DNA from: Beverwykella pulmonaria
Taxonomy: Eukaryota; Ascomycota; Dothideomycetes; Pleosporales; Melanommataceae
DNA: 64,000 bases
NCBI GenBank assembly: GCA_001599595.1
Contig: BCHH01000006.1
Span: 2,340,319-2,404,318 of the forward strand
Direction: 5' to 3'
Positions 1-11,400 of this stretch are shown piece after piece. Each line of letters opens with the position of its first letter. The stretch's first letter is position 1. The translations under genes and the position numbers were made by a program. The notes under the pieces were generated by a model that ran no database searches, was not told the origin of the DNA, and saw only the letters and a list, made by a program, of their open reading frames with translations.

Positions 1-858
1 GGATAACGGTGGAGAAGAAGATACGCTAGTCCAACCCCCATCAGGTCCATTTCCGTACACAAGTGAATATATCTCTGTCCCGTGGTCTGAAATTTGCTGT
101 TGAAGATGTATCAATATCAAAATTTGGATTTCTTGATCCAAGGTGTTAACAATGCCACTATACACGGAAGGAAAGTGTGAATGTGTAGTAAAGTACTCGG
201 TGGAGTGATGCAAAAAGGACGAAATTGCCTCTGTCCCGCTGATATCAGAAACGACACCGTTCTCAAGGAAATGCACTTTCAACAGCTGGTGATTAGAGAA
301 GACGAGTTGCTGGATCACGGAGCACCACTCTGAGCCAAGTATGGTAGCACCAGAATGGTTTCTTTCTGGCTTCTCGATGGCGTTGATGAGTGGCTTTAGT
401 CGTTCTGCGAGATCGGCATCGTCGGTGTTGTTGTCTTTTTGGACTTTCGACGCAAGGAATCTCTCTAGCTTATCGCCCAGCTGAGCGCCGCGCGATCCGG
501 GTGCAAAGGATATTGGGTGCAGCGCGATCTTAACGGGTGTAGGAAGCCGAAAAACCTCCTTCATGCACTGCTCGCCAAACACGTGGCCGCATCGAAACTT
601 GACTGGATCCTCGGCGTTGTCGACGTCGGGGTCAGACTCGCCATAGCGCTTCCAGCAATGGGGACACCGGCGGTTGTGCTCCTCTACGGATGATATGGGG
701 ATGGCAACCAGGCTTTTCACGAAGTCTTCCTGCGTGTCGAACGTGTTTGCGTCCGGCTTGGGTGGCGTGTATCGCTTCTTCCCTTTGATATTGGCCGAAG
801 CAGCGGCTTGCTGTGCCTGCAGCAGCTCAGCGAGCTCAGCCTCATTGAGATCGCTCAT
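1..858 (-). CDS. RING-type zinc finger protein, 3' end outside window
   Basis: An ATG at 858 opens 286 codons that run off the left edge without a stop. Residues about 65-105 hold a RING-like set of metal ligands: CPHC, then CGH, then a further Cys (GEQC), the pattern of fungal RING E3 ubiquitin-ligase-like proteins. The rest is hydrophilic and unrecognised. The real N-terminus may lie upstream: a strong donor GTAAGT (from 928 on this strand) and an acceptor CTCAG (ending at 862) would join, in phase 0, a Pro/Ser-rich open stretch covering about 929-1080 directly in front of this ATG. No ATG is in frame in that upstream stretch, so a further exon would be needed. The RING assignment is from the Cys/His spacing only; E3 activity is inference. 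Confidence 0.7.
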   Translation of the reverse strand, partial: MSDLNEAELAELLQAQQAAASANIKGKKRYTPPKPDANTFDTQEDFVKSLVAIPISSVEEHNRRCPHCWKRYGESDPDVDNAEDPVKFRCGHVFGEQCMKEVFRLPTPVKIALHPISFAPGSRGAQLGDKLERFLASKVQKDNNTDDADLAERLKPLINAIEKPERNHSGATILGSEWCSVIQQLVFSNHQLLKVHFLENGVVSDISGTEAISSFLHHSTEYFTTHSHFPSVYSGIVNTLDQEIQILILIHLQQQISDHGTEIYSLVYGNGPDGGWTSVSSSPPLS

Positions 859-2969
859 TTCCTGAGCCCCTTCAGCAACTTGTTTGCTGGACTGGAAGCG
901 GAGCCGAGGCAGCAAATAATTCACTTACCACCGCCCCTTCGCGTGCACCACCAGTTGCGGGGGATACGGGCGGAGGTAGGGCGCCGTGGCCAGTGATGTT
1001 GCGAGGTAGCTGTTGTGGAGGAAGATGTGGTGTGCTGGTTGAGTGTGTCGGTGGAAAGACGTAGGTGTTGTGCCGCCCGTGACGTGCTGGCGGTTACTGC
1101 CTTGTTGAGGTGGCAGGTGCCAAGGTACACTAGCCACATCGCGACTGGCTGCCGTCTTTGATTGGCTGCTTGACATTTTTGTCTCAACTGGTGAAAGACC
1201 AGGCGGTTGCAGCCTCCATTGAAGGTAACACAGTTAGGAAAGGCTGCCTTCACTTGCAAATCTTTGAATGGTCCCCCGTATCTTCCCTCGCAGGCAAGTT
1301 TGTTTTTTGGGGAAAAACAATTATACAGTGAGGCGAGAACGACGACGCTAAACTGGTACAAAAAGCAGGAGTGTGCAGCTAAAACTTGCAGGTTCGTAAT
1401 TATAGAGATGCATGAGAATCTTTATTCCGCTTTTCTGTTGCCATTCTCTTATATTCTCTCCCATTATCCCTCAGTGCTGTGCGTCGATACTATGATACCC
1501 TAATCGCAAAATGCTACTGTTTCTACCAGGGATAACTTTTATAGTCAAGAAAACCAAACCACGACATTATGTTTGGAATATCACCTCCCTCATAGGTAGA
1601 CTGTAGATTCATGTGGTCAAAGCGATAGTTTCCATAATGGCGCGGCTGCTCTGCTGCAGAGGCATAAGATGGTAAGAGCGACTTTGGTGACATTAGTAAT
1701 AATTGGAAGAGAGGAACTCCTCGGTCAGACAATGCGAATGCCTGAGGGAGAAATAGTGATGGTGGCGTTGCTGAGGAGAAGTGGGATAAGTGCTCGCTGC
1801 CACAACCCCACACCCATCCACGGCCGGATCCAATGCCAACCAGTTGAGGTAGCCGTTCACAAGAGTGTGGTCGGTACGAGTCGGCCGCCGGTATTACTAG
1901 CACAGGCAAAGTGCAAAACCGTTGACCTAGCAGCTAAACATGTGTTGTTCTATACTTGGTTAGGCCGCCAAGCTTCTCAGGCAGATGTCCTGAGTCAATC
2001 TCAGGATGCATCGACCATCAGCTCCAGATTGTACAATTCTGCGATCCCGCCCACCATCCCATAGTTCTCTGTTTTTGCTTATTTGTAGATAGTTATCGCG
2101 CTTTGCGCTCGGCCGAACAGCTGGCTCACAATTGACGCGCTGAGTAAGATTCAGGTTCAGGTATCGACGCTCACGGCAGCTCAAGAACCTGGCCAAGATA
2201 GCTGAATCTCACTTGATAAGGATTGACGCTCACGGCAGCTTAAGAACCTCATCAAGATAGCAGTCACCTGAACCCATTTTGAGCCTACGCCCCCAAATAC
2301 AACCTTGTTTTTACAAAACCAACTACCACACCTTGCTCGGGCCAATGAGATTTTATAGAAGGCCGAGAATAATGAAATGCGGATCTAGGTTGAACGCTTG
2401 CAAACAGTAAAAGATAAGACCAGCTCTATCCGCTTTGTGGTACCGTAGTATCATGACGTGTGCCTGTGTACATATTTCTCGCTTAACCCTGTTCGCTTCG
2501 TTGAAGTGCACTTACTTGCCTTCGATGTAACATGGCGTCCGCAGCCTTCAGGTTTCAAAGCAACTCATGGGGGTAGTGGATAGGGAATGCTACCGAACCT
2601 TTGTGATCATTTAACTAACAGGTCCGAAATGACGCAAAGATTGGATGAGAGGTTTGGACGAGAGGTAAGGCTGAAACAAGTATGTGTGACTCTATTCGCT
2701 AATTCACTATTCCTCCAGTCGACGCGCGCCGTACGTGCTTACTGATTGGAACCAGCACATGAAACATTCGGACCGTTCAGCCGGCTCCCAATTACCTAGG
2801 TATTAGGACTCAATAGCATGTTTCTCTTCATTAAAGCCCATTCCCTTCACCTTTCCCTCACACTTTCATATTATGCATTGGTTTCGTACCTTACCAAGGA
2901 CAGATCATCATATACACAATACACATCTTCATACCCTCTCATCCACACCCGGCTTACAATATCGTTTAT
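859..2969. other. Intergenic, no supported gene apart from possible 5' exon and a repeat
   Basis: About 2.1 kb. The part nearest the RING gene (929-1080, minus strand) may be its upstream exon. The stretch 1946-2360 is a dispersed repeat listed separately. The short open frames here show no family motif, no signal peptide and mostly non-ATG starts. Confidence 0.5.
1946..2360 (+). repeat. Dispersed ~420 bp repeat, copy 1
   Basis: This stretch closely matches 25328-25765 in the same orientation, over about 400 bp with small indels. Both copies begin TGTTCTATAC; copy 2 ends GTATAGACAACA, an imperfect inverted match to the start, and copy 1 ends in a decayed form of it. A TG...CA-type end with short inverted termini would suit a solo LTR, but a MITE is also possible. 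Inside, the motif GACGCTCACGGCAGCT occurs twice (2166 and 2225, 59 bp apart). No coding capacity was seen. Confidence 0.8.
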
Positions 2970-3784
2970 ATGGTTCTCTCTACTATCATGTTACTATTCC
3001 TCGGAACACTTTTTCGTGCATTCGCAGTGGGAGTACGTATGCACCCACAAGTCAATCGAGGCCCCTTGCTAAAGTTAGATAGAAAGATGACTTCCCAATG
3101 GAAAACACGGATGCATTCAAGACTGCCTTTGCAGTCAATCCCTGCATCACCTCCTGCGCCATCGAACCCTCCAAATCCTTCAAAGCGGAACATAACTGTC
3201 CTCCAGATGACCCTTCCGAATGTATTTGCGCCAATGTTACAGCTTCTGTAGAGCTGCGAAGTTCTATGATGGCATATTGTTCCGATCACTGCGCTGCAAC
3301 CGTCGGACCGGTAGCCACTGGTATACTCAATGAATATTGCAAGCGTAATCTGGCACAAAGGAATGAACAGAACATTACGACACATTCAGTGCCGTTAACA
3401 ACGGCATCTACTCATAGCGAGCCGAGTAAATCATATACGACGATCATGTCAGCAACCACTTCGGTTACTCCTGCAACGAGTTCAATACTACCATCAGAGC
3501 AAGCAAAAGACTCGGAGCAGCTTAAGCTTGGACTTGGACTTGGACTCGGGGTACCAGCAGTAATAATTGCCGCCCTGTTGCTCTCCTTTGTAGTGTACAA
3601 CTGTTGTCGGTCAAAGGGCAGGGTTGCTAGCTATTTTGGAAGGCTTCGTACCCGCAGAAAACATGGAGAAGATCCCACTTATCATGTCACTTCGAAGTTA
3701 CCCACTGATCAGGTCACTTCGAAGTCACCCACTGCTTCTGTCACTTCGAATTCACTCACTGCTTCTGTACGTAGAAACATATGA
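2970..3784 (+). CDS. CFEM-domain membrane protein
   Basis: Two exons, 2970-3032 and 3083-3784, joined in phase 0 across a 50-nt intron (GTACGT...ATAG), give 254 residues. Exon 1 is essentially the signal peptide. Residues about 42-107 carry eight cysteines spaced C-x3-C-x13-C-x7-C-x-C-x16-C-x3-C-x15-C, with Asp residues between the third and fourth Cys, which is the CFEM pattern. CFEM proteins of fungi bind haem or act at the cell surface. A Ser/Thr-rich linker follows, then one membrane segment (about 178-194) and a basic cytoplasmic tail with three copies of a 9-residue repeat. The single TM with a cytoplasmic tail distinguishes it from GPI-anchored CFEM proteins and from the seven-TM Pth11 receptors. 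The signal peptide makes the splice model more credible than a start at 3098. Confidence 0.8.
3686..3766 (+). repeat. 27-bp tandem repeat, 3 copies, in the CFEM gene
   Basis: Three consecutive in-frame 27-bp units, each starting GTCACTTCGAA, encode the tail repeat of the CFEM protein. Copies 2 and 3 differ from each other at only a few positions, so the array is young. Unit number could vary between isolates. Confidence 0.85.
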
Positions 3785-4329
3785 TGGATTCCTCAAATCA
3801 GCGAAGCAATGATAGAAATCATGAAGTTTGCCATTGAAAAGAGTGGCATGAATATATATAAAAAAAGTCGACAAGACACCAGCAGAAGTCAGGGACGAAA
3901 TCCGTCGTTAGCGAACATTATTTTCACAGAAATTTGGTCTCCAGTAATGCAGCGTGACACGGAGCCAACACACCGGTAATCTCTCCATATTTTCAAGCAA
4001 AGGATGGCTGAAATGATCTATTGGGCTCCTAGGGCAGATTCCAAGGAAATTGGAGTGGGACATTCGTGGATAGTACGGATATAGTACGGACGAGGAGACG
4101 AAGTGTTTGGTGGAGGACACTGGAGCCGCGCTTGAGAGACTGTGGATGAGGTTGGAGGAGAATGAGCGGAGAGGAAGCGGTTCTGGCGGCCGTCAAATAC
4201 GTATTCAATGAAGACAGCACTTCAAAGTATAACGCATCATATCGAAACACACATACCTGACCTCACCATACGGCTATAAATACACGCTCTTTTTCCCACT
4301 ATCAAACACTCCATCATAACAAAAGAAAC

Positions 4330-4570
4330 ATGGCCTGCCATATCCTGGAACAGGTAATATCGAACTTTCTCACGCATCACACCTGTGGCCACCCCCTCTC
4401 TTCCCTCTCAATACGCCATCCAGACCGTAGACTGTGCGCTATGCACGCACATCTTTAAGCGTTGCTGTTGGAGAAGCATATCCGTGTGTGACAGCCATGC
4501 AGTCACAGCTGTCCTATGTGCCGCACTGAATGGTTTTCTGCGCCGCATTCGGCGAGGGCGCAGGTTTTGA
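4330..4570 (+). CDS. Small Cys-rich protein, uncertain
   Basis: A consensus TATAAATA lies at 4275-4282, 48 bp before this ATG. Exon 1 (4330-4353) ends at a GTAATA donor. An acceptor CCAG at 4423 opens exon 2 (4424-4570) in phase 0, giving 56 residues with eight Cys and an Arg-rich C-terminus. Without splicing the ORF stops after 42 codons. No family is recognised. It could be a chance combination; the TATA placement and phase match are the only support. Confidence 0.3.
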
Positions 4571-4820
4571 CGAGTATTGAGAGGGCTTTGACGGCGTTGG
4601 CCTAGGTTGATGATATAAGTGCGAAGATGAGGTCGTGTTAGGACAGTTGGAGGTGTTGCTAGAGGGTATTCGAGAATCGCTGTTAGAGAATAGGTGGATT
4701 TGATGCAGGGACTGTAAGTAAGAGGAGTCTCCTGTCCCCCAAAGCTGTCCTATTTGTTCTTTACTTCTGTTTTATATATCATTTAGGATCTTCTGTTGTC
4801 TACTCTTTCGACTCCCTAAT

Positions 4821-5276
4821 ATGGTTGCCAAATCTTCACTGCGATTTGGATTCGTTACATTGGCTTTTGCCCACCCATTTGCTCTTTCCCCGTCTGATCC
4901 TGGTACTATACTCAATCATGTACGAGGTGCTAGGATCAAACATCGCCCCTTCTCTTTCTGACAGCTCTTTGCATCGCGCCCGTCACCATTCGTAGACCGC
5001 CAAATATGTCGCCACACTCTCTCCTCCCCCGACTCACGCGTCCTCTCTTCACCACCATACTCAGCCTACTCCATCACGACCGCCTCGCTCCTCGCACCAC
5101 CTCAAATCCACCCATCGTCTCCCAATGTCCTCTCCATGTCCAAAGACAGGGAGATGCTGCTCTCTGCCTGGTCCACGCCCCCAGCGATATTCAATCAAGA
5201 CCTGCGCATCGCGGATGGACTTCCATCCAACCGACGCAGAGTCGCCCGTTTCATGTTCCGCGTTCCATTCCCATGA
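4821..5276 (+). CDS. Hypothetical two-exon protein
   Basis: The ATG at 4821 begins a hydrophobic N-terminus that could be a signal peptide or anchor. A donor GTACGA at 4920 and acceptor GACAG ending at 4964 remove 45 nt and keep phase 0, after which 103 codons stay open to the TGA at 5274-5276 (136 residues in total). The second half is rich in Ser, Pro and Arg. No domain is recognised. The long open exon after the splice is the main argument, and the C-rich composition makes a chance frame possible. Confidence 0.3.
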
Positions 5277-5667
5277 TCAGACCATGCAGAACTCGTGCTC
5301 AGTGTTCCTCCTCAGATTCTAAGACGGCACCCTAGCTGAGTACAGGTTCGTCATGCCCTAACTCTCCCACTCCGGAAGATCCTCGAACATCGATCAAACG
5401 CCCACATTTCCCCTCCAGCCGGCCAAACTCGGCGCCAGGAAGCAACTGCATAAGGCTACCATGGATAGCATCTCTGCGCCTGGGTTTCTTTCAGGGTTCA
5501 GGTTTCGTGTCGTCGTTATCGGACATGATGGCCGCTGTTGACTTGTCGATTTCAAAAACACGCCAAAGGTTCTCAGGACGTGGCATATTTTTGGAAGCGC
5601 GACATGTCTCTCGGTGGGCTATGTAAGCCCCACTTACACGAAAGGAAGGAAAGGTAGAGAGACCATC

Positions 5668-6570
5668 ATGAGGGGCGATGCACCAGCGGATGATGGCGCA
5701 GTATATGAAGGCATTGAGACGCTCATTGCGATGGGGACACAGCAGGAAAGGTCCTCCGGTTAACATTCTCGGGCTGCTAGGTCCGGAGGTCTTCATCGGG
5801 TCACAAGTTATATCGCTCGAGTGGGTTGGAGATATGAGCGAGCCATCTATCCTGCCTAATCGTTTGATCTCTCCTCCATTGTCGCCCATAATGGATATTC
5901 TATCCCACGAGCCCGACGATGAGAGCGAATCGGGTACTGTTAAGAAGTCGCTGTCGTCTTTCAATCTCGCAGGTGCGGTAAGCCTCCATCTTTTTGGACG
6001 AGCCTTAGATCTATTTATCGCTTCGCCTTCCGATAGACGGATGTCTGTCTGGCTTCGCAAACTTTTCAATGTATCATTCGAATCGCTCCAGCCTCCTGAT
6101 CCCCAATATCACCCCAGTCGACTGAGGCGGAAATCGTAACCACATTCGAGAATCGTGACTGAGACATTCAAGGGATCATTGCCTGGCCTCCCGTCCCACT
6201 CAGCTCACCCTTGCGTCCTATAACCAGCTCTTTCTCCACAAACCCAACATCGCCTCGGACGTCTGTCTCCACGCAGCTTCAACCTGCTCTCACAGTATCA
6301 GTTCTTGAGTACTCACTCTTGGAGTGCTTACAGCCATCTTACCACAAAGCTGAAGATTCGGATCAAGACGTCTTTGTAACGCCACCATTACCAAAGAGGA
6401 TACGCTTCCCTGCCACTGGGATCATGAGACCACCATCTGCTGGGCTAGATAGGAAAGGAGCATTGGGCGAGACGAAGAGCCTACTGAGACGGGCCGGACA
6501 TGTTTCATTCCCCGTGAGAAGCTCATCGAAGGCTGTAAGACGATGGGATGGCTTTAGATATTATCAATGA
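5668..6570 (+). CDS. Hypothetical disordered nuclear-type protein
   Basis: The proposed exons are 5668-5758, 5808-6135 and 6204-6570 (261 residues). Both junctions keep frame: the second intron (GTAACC...CTCAG, 68 nt) is phase 2 and rejoins exactly. The product is mostly low complexity, with SPPLSP- and TPPLPKR-type Ser/Pro/Thr motifs like those of phosphorylated regulatory proteins, and ends in a conserved-looking basic/aromatic C-terminus (WDGFRYY). The first intron (GTTAAC donor) is weak; a start at 5678 without that intron is the alternative. An overlapping 192-codon open frame on the other strand (5491-6069) starts at TTG and is judged less likely. No family is assigned. Confidence 0.4.
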
Positions 6571-7346
6571 GAGTGAGATGAGCAGGGTGAGCCGTAGTAT
6601 ATGGTCCCGTTCGGATGAGTGTTCGGGAAAGACGTAGAAAGTCAAGAGAAAACAATGTAGGGATAGGGATGGGGGTGGGGGCGTCGGTAGCGAGAAGACG
6701 GAAAGATTGAGACGGGAGATGTGGGACCTGAAAAGGGAGATTCGGATGTTGGGGGAAGCGCTGCTTGGGAGCACAAGGTGAAACTTGGATGGTTCATTCT
6801 TGGATTTTCTCCTAGTACATTCTACTTCCTCGCCATTCATCTTGCTGTGTCCAATATATTTCCTTGTCCATTACATTCCTTCTCAGCTCCCCACTCTGCT
6901 CGCGATACTGAACTTGTTACACATGCATATTCATCCCCCGCGTCCTGCAGTAGTAGATATGAAGGTGCCTGATGTCGCTTGATACCTCTGCTTACAACCA
7001 CTTCTCGGCTGTGCATCTATAGGCATATTAACCTCCACCTGCCCTCTTTCCATGCCGCAACTTTCAAACATTATTTCTTATCATGCTGAGTTTGTTTCTC
7101 CTGAGTGAACCACAAGGTCGGACCGTTCTGTGCTTGTTGCGCAATGCCGTGCGATGCGACACAACAGGACTGATGTTATAAGTGTGCATCAAGGATGTTG
7201 TGTGTCGGGTTGGTTGCTCGAGGAGGAGGCGGCATTGCTTCGCAGTTACAGTCCCGAATTCGAGAAGGGTCGGTGGGTGGGTGGTGGCGGCTTGTTTCTT
7301 CGTTCGTGCCAGTTTCGTATCCATGGGTGGAATTTTCCGCTCTTTC
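6571..7346. other. Intergenic, nothing identified
   Basis: Lies between the convergent ends of the hypothetical gene and the small membrane protein. It has short chance ORFs only, with no repeat or RNA structure noticed. Confidence 0.5.
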
Positions 7347-7652
7347 TCACTCGAACCTCTTCTTCCCGCCGTCGCCATCCTCAGCACCGACTAAGGTCCC
7401 GCCCCCGAAGAAGCCGCCAAAACTGCTCTTTCGCCTTCCCACATCTCCGCTCTCCATCTCACTTGGCGTGTTCTGTTCCACGACGACTTTAGCCATGCGC
7501 CACAACGCCCATGTCTGTAGTATCACGACGATGAGGAGGAGGAAGAGCACGATGAGGATGCCGAACAGTGTGAAGAGGAGGAGGACGATCTCCTCGCCTT
7601 TGAGTTTGCTGCCGCCGCCGCCGCCACCGCCGCCGTTATCGTTGTTTCCCAT
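7347..7652 (-). CDS. Small single-pass membrane protein
   Basis: An ATG at 7652 gives 101 residues: a short polar head with a run of about eight Gly, a strongly hydrophobic segment at about residues 20-50 rich in Leu/Val/Ile, then a polar Gly/Ser tail ending in charged residues. The frame stays open upstream as far as a TTG at 7820, but this is the first ATG in that stretch. It resembles the short Gly-rich one-TM proteins common in Dothideomycetes, and no function can be given. The poly-Gly codons come from a GCC/GCG trinucleotide run, so this tract may vary in length. Confidence 0.65.
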   Translation of the reverse strand: MGNNDNGGGGGGGGSKLKGEEIVLLLFTLFGILIVLFLLLIVVILQTWALWRMAKVVVEQNTPSEMESGDVGRRKSSFGGFFGGGTLVGAEDGDGGKKRFE

Positions 7653-8499
7653 TGTGGATGCAATGGGGGAGAACTTCGGTCGATTGGGGTTACCAGTTGT
7701 AAGTGGGTGAGTGTAGGTGTAGTAGTTGATTTGGTTTGGGTATTGGTATTGGCGTTGGTTGTGGTTACGGTTGAGAATGAAATAAAGGCAGATAGATAGG
7801 TAACGTGTGTCGTCGCCCAACCACCAATTCTCAAATTAGAGAATCGCAAGATCAAGGAACCAGGAATGGCGATCCCACTCCTTTTCAAGCTCCCCGTCGC
7901 AGCTGTGACATGGGTCTTGGCACCGGGCTGCAAAACGTCCAAGACGTCTGGAGTGCGTTTCAGATAACCCCCCATCGCGCACCACACCACCAACCTCATA
8001 CCAAACTCGCGCGCGGGCAACCCGGCGGCACGGTCTGGCCCGATCTAACATCTAGAACACCAAGTTCGTATCGTAAGGTATGGAAGAAGAATGGCGAAGA
8101 CGAATGCAATAGTATTGACAACATGTGCTACCCAACTCCACTACGCTATCCCACTCTTTCCCAGAAATACCCCTTTTTGTACGGCCCGATATGCCATGTC
8201 CTGCTGTGTCTGAACTTATGCTACATAAAGTATTACTGTATTAAGACTTATCGCCGTGGCCATCGCTATGCAAGATCCATATCGCATCCCTATCCAACAA
8301 ACACCTTTGTCGTGACATCGTGAAGATTAGCGTGGGTGTGCAAGCCGTAAATCCAATACTTGTAAAAACAAGAACGCCCAAGATAACAACCTCGAAAGAT
8401 TGGGATGCTGCGCTGTACAACGACATTCGATAGTAGTTAGTCCAGGATCGTATCGTTATCGCCACCCATTCCGATCGTATCCAACCCTCATCCTACCAT
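7653..8499. other. Intergenic, nothing identified
   Basis: Upstream region of the small membrane protein and 3' flank of the coiled-coil gene. Overlapping open frames on both strands here lack motifs and start at non-ATG codons. Confidence 0.5.
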
Positions 8500-11400
8500 T
8501 CAACTCTCAACAAATGCCTCATAAACGCCCTCGTCCGCCTCAATACTCTCGTCTACACCAATTCCAGAGTCCCACTGGCGTCTGCTCTTGCGCACGCCAC
8601 CCGTTTTCTTCTTGCCAATCTTGACCTTCTCAGACACTTTAACAATCTTGCCATTGAAGACCTTATGGAGATCCGCGCCAGGAGTCTTGACCTCGAGGCC
8701 CTTGACTTTCATCTCCTGTATAGCCTTGAGCGCATCAGCGTTGCGCTTGATGAGTGCAGCAGCCAGGTGCTCGTTCTCCTCTTGCAGCTTGCGACGGGAT
8801 TCGGTAAGGGCATCCATCGTAGAGCGCGTGTCGGCTTCGGCGAGGCGGAAGCGCTCCTTCAAGTCATTGATCTGGTTGTGGAGCTCGACGATGACTTCGG
8901 CACGATTGTCGCCCATGATGCGCATTTCCTCAATCTCCTGCATCTTCTCGGTGAGCTCTTCAGCGTACTCGGCGGCGCGCTGAGTGGCGTTGTTCTGGAG
9001 AGTGATGATGGTGGCATCCTTGGCAGCAATAGCTTGTCGGAGATTGTTGGCTTCTTCAGCGTGGGCGCCCATGATGTTGAGAAGCTCGTGAGCCTCGTTC
9101 TCGACGCGCTTAGCTAGCGACTTGTTCTCCGTCATGAGCTGATCATTCGCGCTACGGGCGGACGTCAGATCACTCTCGAGGCCCACAATGGTCGCATCAC
9201 GGTCGGCAAGCGTGTCAGCGTACTGTTGGTTGGCTTGGGCGGCAGCATCTTTGAGTCTTTGGATGGTAGCCCGATGAGCGGCAATGTCGTTAGTGAGGTC
9301 TGTGATGCTGGCCTGAAGGGTCGTGATGGTGCTGGCGGAGGTGTTCTCCAGCGCTGCCAACTTCTTAGCCAGGTCGTCCCTCTGGCGGTTACCATGGGCG
9401 ATCTTCTCGTTGCGGTCTGCCTCAAGCGCAGCGCGATCGCGCGTCATGTGCTCCAGGCTCGTCTCCAAATTCGTAAGATCGGACTGAAGCTGGTTGCACT
9501 GCGCATCCAAGCTGGCAACTTGCTCGTCGGCATCCTGTCGGCGCTGTGTCTCTGCGTCGAGAAGCCCCTGGAGCCGGTCTTGGCGGTCCTTCGCTTCCCC
9601 CTTGAGCTCTGCGATGGCCAGTTCCTTCTCTTGCTGAAGTTGGAAGAGCTTGGAACGAAGCTGGTTCGCTTGAAGACCGGAAGTCTTGAGGCTGTCGGTG
9701 AGCTCGTCGATTTTCTCATTAGCCTCGTCCAAGGAAGCCTCGGTCTGTACGCGTTGGGTGCGTTCGGCCTCCAGGTTGGTGCGGAACTCGTCCACTTGAA
9801 ACTCCAGATCCGAGATCTGCTTCTCCAGTTCGTCGATGTCATTGGACAAGTTGTACGAGATGGTCTCTTGTTCGTCGCGCTCCGCCTCGGTCTTCTCACG
9901 CTTCGTCGTCTCCTGATCGAGAAGCTCCTTCAGACGGGACATTTGGTTGGTGAAATCTTCGATATCACCCTCGAGGCCGCTCAAGCGCCCCTCCAGATCT
10001 TCAATGTGCTCGGCTTGCTGTTGCGCCTCCTCCTCAACAGCTTCGCGACCTGCCGTTTCGTTCTCCAGCTGGGTCTGCAGGTCTTGGACAACGGCTGTGT
10101 GCTCTTCTTCCATCTGGGCAATGGTGTTGGCATGTTGTTGCTCCAGTCGTGTTACGGTGGCTGTCAACTTGTCGACGTCAACGCGATACGTGTCGAGGGC
10201 ACCACGAAGGCGCTGGAGCGCTGTGTCCTTGTCCTCAATCTCTTCCTCCAGACCGTAGATCTTCGCGTCGTTCTCGCGGATGAGGGCGTCTTGTTCGTCG
10301 GTGCGCTTGTTCAGTGCGGCAACACGCTGGTCCAGATCCACAATTTGCCGCTGCTTCTCCTCGTTCTCATGGTCGAGCTGAAACCACTTGGACTCCCAGT
10401 CCTTGTTCTTCTCGTCCGATTTGGAGAGGAGCTCGACGATGCGATCGAGCTCCACACGTAAAAGCTGCTCGGACTGGTTGTGCTTCTCGGCAATAACGAC
10501 CTTCTCACTCAGCTCCGCCATGATGTCGCGAATGATGTCGGCCATCTTCTGGAGCAATTCGGTATTGGTCAAGCCAATTGTGCTGTTGGGAAACAACTTT
10601 TCGAGCTCGGCACGGGCATCCTCAAAGCCATGGCGCAGCGCGGTGATGATCTCGTTGCTAGAGGCGCCAGGGGGGACGACGTGAAGGTTTTGAAGCTCGA
10701 TGGCGATGACACGGAGAGAACTCTGGGACACGGCCAGTTGCTCAGTGAGTTGCCCGAGCTCCGACTCGAAGCGTTTGACGGCCTGGTCCGACATCCGGTC
10801 CGGTACGGCGGCTGGATCAGACTGCGAGGCGTCGGCGAGGGTGTCATAGGTGGTCTGGGACACGGTCGCCAGCGACTCCAACGTAATTTGGCTCGCCAGG
10901 GCCATCGCACGAGATGCGTAGAAGCCATTCGGGTGAGGCTCGACTTCTAGCTGCTCCTCGGTGATGTTCAGGTCCTCCGGCTCGATGAGCATGCCGTCGA
11001 AGTTGTCGACATCGTCGTCGAAGGCATCGGCATTCTGATTCGCCTCGCTCATCTCGCGGGAGCTGGCGGCATACACCGAAGAGGCCTTCAGCTCATCAAT
11101 CTCTTTGTTGGCCTGCTCGAGCTTCTGCTCCAACTCTTCAATCTGGTCGTCGGACATGTCAATGCGGCCCAGACGGCTGGCCTCGAGCTGGTAGTGGAGC
11201 TCGGCAAGCGCCTTGTCTTTTTCACGTAGCTGGCGGCGGAGGTCTGCCATGGCCTTCCGCATCCTGCTATCCTCCTTCTTGTGCTCTACGATCTCGTTGA
11301 CCTCCTCGCTGAGGTGGCTGCGGCGGAGACGGCGTCTCATGCGACCGTCCAGCACGGCCGAGAGGGGGGCGAACTGGTGCTCGTTATCTCCGTTGGCCTG

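Noticed and set aside
1523..1909. 128-codon minus-strand frame
   Set aside because: No domain, low conservation-like composition and overlapped on the other strand.
5491..6069. 192-codon minus-strand frame
   Set aside because: It starts at TTG with a stop just upstream, and the plus strand has phase-matched splicing across the same DNA.
9226..10461. 411-codon open frame on the plus strand inside the coiled-coil gene
   Set aside because: It is the antisense of Glu/Leu/Gln-rich codons, has no independent motif and lies wholly inside a stronger gene.
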